11,115 nt of DNA from Baffinella frigidus. Taxonomy: Eukaryota; Cryptophyceae; Cryptomonadales; Baffinellaceae. Below are positions 1 through 8,300 of this stretch, piece by piece (positions within the stretch are counted from its first letter, which is position 1; every line of letters starts with the position of its first letter). Below the pieces are notes generated by a model. The model saw only the letters and a list, made by a program, of their open reading frames with translations. It was not told the origin of the DNA and searched no databases. The DNA lies in the NCBI GenBank assembly GCA_026770585.1, contig MU647075.1:113702-124816 (forward strand), in the 5' to 3' direction. The translations under genes were made by a program, and so were the position numbers.

Positions 1-97
1 GTGTGAGTGTGAGTGTGAGTGTGAGTGTGAGTGTGAGTGTGAGTGTGAGTGTGAGTGTGAGTGTGAGTGTGAGTGTGAGTGTGAGTGTGAGTGTGTG
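1..97. repeat. (GTGTGA)n microsatellite
   Basis: A six-base unit, GTGTGA, repeats almost without error from the window edge to about 97. It sits inside the intron that follows exon u (CACACT in sense orientation). Confidence 0.97.
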
Positions 98-197
98 ATT
101 GTGTGAGCGTGAGTGTGTGTGTGAGAGAGAGAGATAGAGAGAGAAAGAGAAAACGAGTGTGTGTGTGTGAGAGAGAGAGTTTGTGTGTGAGAGAGAG
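98..197. repeat. Degenerate GT/GA simple repeat
   Basis: Mixed GTGT and GAGA tracts continue the microsatellite up to the donor side of exon u. The open frames here come from low-complexity sequence and are not genes. Confidence 0.9.
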
Positions 198-205
198 GCA
201 CGCAC

Positions 206-333
206 GTGTCGAGCTTCTCGAGTTCGGAGGTGAGCGGGCGGATCTTCTCGAGGACGAGCGAGTACTGCATCTGGGCCTTGACCCACGCGGCCATCGGCGC
301 GGCCGCTTGCGAGACTCGCTGGATGTTTTCCGC
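206..333 (-). CDS. DYNC2H1: DYNC2H1 exon u: end of MTBD, start of stalk helix 2
   Basis: Forty-two codons plus two bases: AENIQRVSQAAAPMAAWVKA, then QMQYSLVLEKIRPLTSELEK, then LD. AAxPxAAWVKAxxxYSxVLExIxPL is diagnostic for the return stalk of dynein. Acceptor GGCAG|GCGGAA, donor GACAC|GTGCGT, leaving in phase 2. The next exon is beyond the window. Confidence 0.94.
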
Positions 334-2326
334 CTGCCGTTTCGAGTTTCGCTTTGCGATTTAGGGATGCGGGTTTGGGCGTGGGTGAGGAGCCGTCGTG
401 AACCACCCGGCTGCGTGTGTCTCACACCCGGGTGTGTCTGCAAGACACACCCTTCAGGCAACCCAGGGGCAAATCTTAAGTCAATGTCCCACAGATACCA
501 CCCGATTCTGGTGGCATTTGTATGGGAGATGACTTAAGAAACCATCTATTTGCCCAATAGTTGCCTCCAGGGTGGACACCCGGCATGCCCGACCGCGCGG
601 GTGCGGGAGGCGCAGGGAGGAGCATGCTGTGGGCATCACTTGTTGCCTTGACCCCCGCACTTGACCCCCGCTGTGGGCCTCACTTGACCCCCGCAGTCGA
701 CCCCCACAAGTGAGGCCCGCAGCATCCTTCTCTCGCTCTGGCACCAGACACACCACGCGCGTACGGGCGCCGCAGTGCGAGGGTCAAGTGAGGCCCGCAG
801 CTGACACACCCGGCATGCCCGACCGCGCGCGAAGAGAAGCATGCTGTGGGCCTGACTTGTCAAGTGAGGCCCACAGCATCCTTCTCTCGCTCTGGCACCT
901 CTCTCTGGCCGTGTGGCGAGAGAGGCCTGGAGAGGCCTGGGGGTGGGAGGTCTCCCGGGTGCCTCTCTCTCACTCTCACTCTCACTCTCACTCACTCTCT
1001 CTCTCTCTCTCTCTCTTTCTCTCACACACATACGCCTGCACCAGGTTATGTACTAACTCTTCAATGTGACTCATGTCGTTGAGTGGGCGGGCGTGGATGC
1101 ACACTAACAGCGTCACGGACCGAAAACCGGGTAGTTAGGCCTACGGTATTGCCTACGGTAGGCCGTAGGGGCCAAGGGGGGCTTCTACGAATAACCACGG
1201 GGCCCTGCGGCCTACCGTAGGCCTAACAACTCGGTTTTCAGTCAGTTATCCCACGAACACGACGTGAAGCGCATACGAAGTATGCGGGTTGTGAGGGTTA
1301 TGAGGGTTACATAGTTATTTAGGGTATAGGGTTTAGGGTATAGGGTTTGGGGTTTAGGGTTTGGGGTTTAGGATTAAGGGTTTAGGGTTTAGGGTGTAGG
1401 GTGATGAGAGGGTTATGAGGGGTGAAGGTTATGAGGGTTATGAGAGAGGTTATGAGGGTTATTAGAGGGTTATGCGAGTTATGAGAGGGTTACGAGGGTT
1501 ATGGGAGTTATGCGGGGTATGAGGGGTGACGGGACCTGGAAGGAGGCAGCCTTGTTGGTCATCAGCTTGCGCACCGCCTCGCGGATCTCGGGCGTCACCA
1601 CCTGCCACCATCAAAAGGTTAGGATGTATGCCGCGCTTTTCAATATATGTATGCTGCGCTTTTGAATATATGTATGCTGCGCTTTTCAATATATGCATGC
1701 TGCGCTTTTCAATATATGTATGCTGCGCTTTTCAGCGCTTTTCAATATATGTATGCTGCGCTTTTCAATATATGTATGCTGCACGATGGATCGCAGCGCC
1801 GCGCACCTCGGGCGGCAACACCTGCCATGTTGAATCCCAAATCTACCCTCCGGGGTCGTAGCGGGCTGCTTGAGCCCTCTGGTCTCGACACATCTCCCCC
1901 CCTAGCGTGAAGTGGTCGTATTTGTCAACTTAATAAACCTTGCCTTCCCCCCTTGAAAGGTTACGAGCCCCCTTTGTTTATTATCAGGTTATGATGCCCC
2001 TCTCTTTATCATCAACCCACCGAATTACATTCGCGTGTCGGCTCTGTGCTCGACGATATATGCTGCGCACAAGTTGGATCGGGTAGGTTTGCCCAGATAG
2101 ATGTGACAAGATGCGGGAAAGGGCGGAAGGGCGCGAGGGCGTGAGCGAGCAAACGCGAGAGCGAGAGCGACGGCGGCAGGGAGAGAAAATAAGACAGAGC
2201 GAGCGAGAGAGACCGGGCGCCAGCGAGCAAGTGCAAGCACGAGAGCGAGAGGTCGAGATAGACGGAGCGAGCGAGCGATTTATATAAATACATATATACA
2301 TAAATACACAAACATACATATATATA

Positions 2327-2365
<39 letters not shown>

Positions 2366-5300
2366 GTATGTATGTAGAGAGAGAAAGCGAGGGCGATAGC
2401 GAGAGGTAGCGTGGGGCGGGGCGGGGACCTTAGCGTCGAAGGTGAGGATGTCTTGAATGACAGAGGTCTGCGACAGGAACTTTTTCATCGAGATCCAACT
2501 CGTGTCCTGGTTGTTGCACGGGTGCGAGGTTAGCACTCGTGTCCTGGTTGTTGCACGCGTGAGAGGCTAGGGGCGAGGGGCACGCGTTCACTCAAGTCAA
2601 AGCTCAAGGGCCTCATGTAGGACCTGCATCGAGAGTCATAAAGAGAGAGAGAGAGTTGATGGTGTAGGGTACACCCTAGATGGCCATTCATGGCACAGTC
2701 AAGGACGCCAGCGTTGCGCCCATTCGATACTCAAAGGGGCTTCTTTCCAAAATCTGAAAAACAAGGAGTTGATTGCTGAAATCTGACGACACGTATCTAA
2801 AAGATGCTCGGAGCCTGACCTGGTTGTTCATGAGGCGCAGCACGCCCTCCAATACATCCCGGATCCTGGTTTAGTGTTTAATGTTTAGTGTTTAGTGTTT
2901 AGTGTTGATGGTTTATGGTTCAGGGTTTATGGTTTATGGTGTAAGGTCTATGGTAAATGGTGTACGGTTTATGATTCAGGGTTTACGGCTCAGGAGGAAG
3001 CTTCAGCGAGCGGATCTCATTCAAATTATCCTTCTTGATGTTCCCAACAGCCGCGCGTGCCTCCTCCAGCACCGGCTCGCACTCAGCCAGCTCGCCCTTG
3101 ACTTGCCTCTTCTTTACCTCCATTGTACTCTGCGCCGCGACGAGCTTCTTGGATAGGTCCTCCTGGGGGGGTTGGGTTGGGGGGTGGGGCTCAGGGTTCG
3201 GTGTGCGAGAATGACCGTTAACGTGCTGGTATGGGTAGGTAACTCGGTGGGGAACTCCAAAGAGCTTCTTTGACAGGTCCTCCTGGGGGGTTGGGGTGGG
3301 GGGGTGCGGTCCAGGATTCGTTGTCTCTGAGGCGGGCCCGTTTCGCAAGGCTCATGGACTTTTGTGTCACTCGACTCAAGGCTCAAGGGCCTCATGTAGA
3401 ACCTGTATCGAGAGTAATAAAGGAGAAGAAGAAGAAGGTGGGGTTCAGGGTTCGGTGTGCGAGAATGAGCGTTAGCGTGCTGGCTCTAGAGGGGTGAGGG
3501 ATGAGAAAGGAGGATAGAGGGGGGAGGGATGAGAACGGAGGAGAGCGCAGCGAGAGGAGATAAAGAGTCGCCCCCACCGGGGAGAAGACCAACTGGGATG
3601 CTGGCTCTGCGCAGAGGTACCTACCTCCACCGCGAGCGCCACACCCGCGTGTTGGCTCTATCCCTTAAGTGGCCAGGAGGTCAAATGTGACCGCCAGGAG
3701 GTCCTAGGCAGGTCCTAGGGCCCTACCGTAGGGCGTATGCGCCTACTCGCCACTTAAGGGATAGGTTATGACACGTGAGGGGGAGTAAAACAAAAAAGAC
3801 AAGAGACTTCGTGGCACGTGGGGTTTGCAGCGTTGTCAGCCCGCTTTCTAGCTCTGCCTCAGTTCATCTGGACTCCTCGTTCAATAAATTAGATGCTCTT
3901 TGTACTGGAGCGTGCGTACGGAGTCGTGATCTAAAAGGTATGATATGAGGGGCACGGATTAACTGAGGCAGAGCTAGGTGATCTCGTAGCCTGGAAGAAA
4001 GAAGAACCGGTGGGTCAAGACTGTCCTTGTCAAATGCCGGCTTGCACATGATCTAGCTGAATCTGCTTCTGGCTGGGTTCACGGTGATCAGCATAGCGTG
4101 TGGGTGTTGGACACGGGTACTAATAGTGCTGCGCCCGGGGGCACTACTGGTACGCCTGCCCGGGTCAAGTAGTGTTGCCGATGCTCTCAAGAGAATCCTA
4201 GCTTTGCCTCACTCGGGTTGACCGACCATTCTCAAGTTGCCATGCTGGGTCTGCGGTACTGCAGGCACATGATCCAGCTGAATCTGCTTCTGGCGGGGTT
4301 CACGGTGATGAGCATAGCGTGTAGGTGATGGCCACTTCACCCGCCCATCTTGGCTTTGCAACCCGCCTCTGGGTTAGTGGCTCTGTCACAGGTGTTGGGC
4401 ACGTACCGCCTCGGCCTTCTTCCTCCCGGCGTCGGTCACGTTGGCAGTAATCTCGACCATCTTCTCCTTGGCCTCCTTCTGCTTCGCGCGCAGCACCGTT
4501 TCCTGCACGTGCACCGCCTGGTGTCAGGAACGTGCAACGCCTAGTGTCAGGACTGGGTCCTGGACGGGGCCGCCTCAGTCGACGTATGGCCCAACCTTGG
4601 AGCCCTGTTCCCCTGAGGCGGGCCCGTCCAGGACCCGGTCCTCACAGATAGGGTTACGTTTCAGGGGTGAGGGGTTCGGGGTCAGGTCCTGTAGGAGTTT
4701 GGGGGTTGGGGTTTAGGATTTGGTGTGTGGTGTGTGGTGTGTGGTGTGTGGTGTGTGGTGTGTGGTGTGTGGTGTGTGGTGTGTGGTGTGTGGTGTGTGG
4801 TGTGTGGTGTGTGGTTTGTGGTGTTTGGTGTGTGGTGTGTGGTGTGTGGTGTAGGGTGTGGTGTGTAGGGTTTAGGGTGTAGGGCGCAGGGTGTAGCGTG
4901 TGGGGTATGGGGTGTAGGGTGCAGGGCGTAGTGTGTGGGGTATGGGGTGTGGGGTGTGGGGTCCAAGGTACCTGCTGCACAGCCTCCCCCGACAGATTCT
5001 TGACCGTGACAGCCGTCTCCGCGAGCTTGGTCAACCCCCCCTGCAGAAACTGGGTCTGCTTCGTGAGCGCGGATCGCTTCCCGTGGTAGAGCGATGTCAT
5101 TGTGTTGATCAGCGTCACGTACCTGGTTTGGGGTTTGAGATTTGGGGGTTGAGTTCTTGGGTTCTTGGGTTCTTGGGTTCTTGGGTTCATGGGTTTGGGG
5201 TTTGGAGTTTTGGGTTCAAATTTTAGGGTTTGGGGTTTACTACTGCCAAGTTTTAGCGTTTACTTTCAAGTTTTAGGGTTTAGGGTTTACTGGCGCGGCG

Positions 5301-8300
5301 CAGCCCCGCGTTGCACCATCGTCTCATGCACGAACTGCATGTCCTCCACCTGTTTTAAGGTTTAGGGTTTAGGGTATAGGGTATAGGGTTTAGGGTGTAG
5401 GTTGTAGGGTTTAGCGTGTAGGGTTTAGGGTTTAGGGAGGGTTTACGGTTTAGGGTTTAGGGTGTAGGTTCTAGAGTTTAGGGTTTAGGGTTTGGGGTTT
5501 GGGGTTTGGGGTGTGGGGTTTATGGCTTAGGGTGTAGGGTGTAGGGTCTAGGGTTTGGGGGGATAAGGTAAGACAAGGTAAGGTTACCAGCTGGTCCGGC
5601 TCTGGGATATCCGCGAGGATGTCCTTAAGGTGCATCTTCGGCACCGCGGCCATCCCGACACCCGACCACGCCTCCAGCCACATGATCGTGCACTGCGTGT
5701 AGAGCGCGGGGTTCGATTCGCAGCGGAGGAGGAAGTCGGGGTGCTGGGGGTCCAGGGAGATGATGATGTGCAGGTTCTTCTGAACGCGCGAGACCTGGTG
5801 GAGGGATTGGGGGTTAGGGTTTCGGGTTTAGGGCTTTGGGGTTCGGGTTTCGGGTTTCGGGTTTAGGGTTTTGGGGTTCGGGTGTAGGGTTTAGGGTTTG
5901 GGGTTTGGGGTTTGGGGGTTCGGGTGTAGGGTGTTTCGGGGTTCGGGCGTAGGTTGTTTTTTTGGGGTTCGGGTGTAGGGTGGTTATGGGGTTCTGGGGT
6001 TCGGGTTGAGGGTTTACGAAAAAGGCGTAGATGTTGCGGAACTTGTAGTAGCCCTGCGATGAGTACTCCTCCTTGAGAGGCCCCATCAGCCCCTCCAGCT
6101 CCTGCGTTGGGGGTCAGCGTTGAGCGAGCAGGGTTGAGGTTTTGGGTTTTGGGTTTCAGGTTTTCAGGATTCATATTTTAGTGGTTGGGGTTGAGGGTTT
6201 GGGGTTCCGGGTACAGGGTACAGGTCTGAGGGGTTGGGGTTAAGGTTTTGGGTTTGAGAGTTTAGGGTCATGGGTTTTGGTTCATGTGTCATGGATTTAG
6301 GGTTGAGGGTTGAGGGGTGAGGGTTGAGGGGTGAGGGTTCAGGGGTTCGCACCTGCGCAGTGAACATCCCCGGGGCCTCCCCAGACGAGAGCAACGAGTT
6401 GACAATCTCCAAAAACGCCGCATCCACCAGCTGGAAATCCTCGAGGTACAGCGCCATCGGCAACCCCCCAGCCCCCGCGGTCGTCACAGCGCCCTTGATG
6501 TCGTTCAGGAACTGCTTCGCGCCGTAGTCGCGGCCCATTTTTGGAGTGACGATTTCGATGTCGTGCATGTAGCATGCGAGGGTCACGCACGTGCGCCGCC
6601 CGACCCCTGGACGCCCGATCAGAAGCGCGGACCTGGGTTCGGGTTGCGGGTTTGTGGTTTATGGTTTGTGATTTATGGTTTATGATTTATGGTTAACGGT
6701 TTATTGTCCATTGTTTATTGTATATCGTTTATGGTGTATGGTTAATTGTTTATTGTCTATGGTTCCGGATTTCGGGTCCAGGGTTCAGGGTTCAAGGTCC
6801 ACCCGCCGGGCGCGGAGAGCACGCGGTCGAGGTTTATGGTGTATTGTTTATTATTTATTTATTATTATCTACTATTTATTGTTTGTTATTTATTATTGAT
6901 GGTTTAGGGGTTATGGTTTCGGGTTCAGGTCTACCCGCCGGGCGCAGAAAGGACGCGGTCGAGGCGCGCGATTCTCGCCACGATCTCCGGGAAGAGCAGC
7001 ATCCCCAGCTCCTTGAACTCCCGCTCGTACTGGATCAGCCCTGGTGTGCGCTTTGTGGTTTGTGGTTTGTGGTTTGTGGTTTGTGGTTTGGGGTGTGGGG
7101 TGCGGGGTTTGGGGTGTGGGGTGTGGGGTGTGGGGTTTGCGGTTTGTGGTTTGGGGTGTAGGGTGCAGGGTTGAGGGTTTGGGGTTGAGGGTTCTGGGTT
7201 CAGGATTTGGGGTTCAGGGTGTAGGGTGTAGGGTTCAGGGTTCAGGGTTCAGGGTCCAGGGTTTGGGGGTTAGGGTTTAGGGTGCAGGGTTTAGGTTGAA
7301 ACCATCTGTGATGCGATTCTTGAGATCCTCAGACGACGCGCGCCCCACCATCTTCGCTCCGCCTGGTGGAGGGTTGTCCACTGTTACCTAAGGTTGACAG
7401 AGGTACCGCGTTTGCTTTGAGACGTCCCACTATCGACCTTTGTCACGGTGAGCAGCGCTCTTCCACACCCACCCACCATGTATAGTGATGTGTTTAGGGT
7501 TCAGTGTTTTGTGTTTAGTGCTAGTGTTTGGTGTTTAGTGTTTAGTGTTTAGTGTCAAGTGTTTAGTGTGAGTGTTTGATGTTGAGTGTTCAGTATTTAG
7601 TGTTAAGCGTTTAGTGTTTAGTGTTTAGTTTGGTGTTTAGTGTTTAGTGTTGAGGTTTTAGTGCTTGGTGTTTAGTGCTTAGTGTTCAGTGTTCAGTGTT
7701 CAGTGTTTATTGTCTATTGTAGAGTGTTGAATATTTGGGGTTTAGTGTTTAGTGCTTAGTGTTATGGGTGTTTAGTGCTCAGGGTATGGGGTTCAAGGTG
7801 TTACCGCCCCCCCCCCCCTTCCCCCGTCTCGAACAACCACGTCGTGAAACTCGCGTCCTTGAGATCAACCTTACGTGACCAAACATTTGCAAATCACTAC
7901 ACAATTTAAAACCCGGGTTGTCAATTGAAGAATTGAGGAATAGAGTAACCTTGTGCGGTACACCTGCTGGAGGGTCGCGCGCGCGGGGTAGGTGAGGGAG
8001 TGTGCGGGGTAGGTGATGGAGGGTGTAAGGTGTTACCGTCCCCCAGCTCCCCATCCGTCTCGAAGAGCCACGTGGTGAAACTCGCGTCCTTGAGATCGAC
8101 CTTGTGCCCCCACTGCGAGCGGATCAGGTTCCCCCACACCTGCCCGTATCCAAGGTTTAGGGTCTACGGTGCACGGTCCAACGTTGACGGGCAAACCCAG
8201 CATTAAGGTTTAGGGTGCACGGCTCGTAAGCGCGGCCAGCACGGGGTACAGTAAGTAGCACAGTGCGTTAGGCATGTGCGGCGCTGACGCTGGTTGTTTG

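Larger units (their letters stand above)
334..1535 (-). other. Intron between exons t and u (1.2 kb)
   Basis: Contains, left to right: a small hairpin (430-452), a foldback element (474-539), a complex of direct and inverted repeats (577-899), a CT microsatellite (961-1026), a palindromic element (1118-1243) and a degenerate array of GTTATGAGGG/TTTAGGG type (about 1285-1530). No dynein-like coding sequence was found in it. Confidence 0.85.
1602..2428 (-). other. Intron between exons s and t (827 bp)
   Basis: Holds a 23-bp tandem array (1634-1781), a decayed copy of the exon t edge (1796-1830), an AT-richer unique stretch (about 1830-2100), a GAGC-rich stretch (about 2115-2275) and an AT/AC microsatellite (2278-2370). 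No coding sequence recognised. Confidence 0.82.
3163..4406 (-). other. Intron between exons p and q (1.24 kb)
   Basis: The largest intron. It holds the exon q edge copy, a 47-bp repeat pair (3183-3229 / 3437-3483), SINE-like copy 2 (3367-3425), a GA/GGGA-rich stretch (3485-3560), two foldback elements (3658-3764, 3849-3976) and a 67-bp repeat pair (4044-4110 / 4265-4331). Joining its flanking exons gives a stalk length close to that of the family, so no exon seems to be missing. Confidence 0.82.
4518..4971 (-). other. Intron between exons o and p (454 bp)
   Basis: Contains the acceptor duplication, a 30-bp inverted repeat (4549-4642) and the GTGTGGT heptamer array (about 4715-4965). Nothing coding. 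Confidence 0.88.
7363..8036 (-). other. Intron between exons h and i (674 bp)
   Basis: Unique sequence (7363-7490), a TTTAGTG array (7490-7790), a duplicate of the exon h edge (7794-7872), an 80-bp non-coding piece of a ~120-bp repeat (7873-7956) and its attached copy of the exon e edge (7957-8000). The last piece abuts exon h. Confidence 0.88.

Noticed and set aside
91-537. Open frame starting in the GTGTGA repeat, plus strand
   Set aside because: Starts in a microsatellite and runs antisense across exon u, whose minus-strand reading matches the dynein stalk.
1634-1781. CRISPR array
   Set aside because: Units are directly adjacent without spacers, and the host gene is eukaryotic with introns.
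3470-3600. Purine-rich stretch with GGGAGGGATGAGA units as a regulatory element
   Set aside because: Low-complexity intronic sequence. Nothing marks it as a promoter or enhancer.
4654-5226. Several long frames on both strands giving repeats such as TPHTTHHTP and GVWCVVC
   Set aside because: A period-7 repeat without stop codons is open in all frames. No family resemblance beyond the repeat.
7801-7820. C-tract as a functional splice pyrimidine tract
   Set aside because: The tract is C on the plus strand, so G in the pre-mRNA sense, and lies within a copied donor edge.
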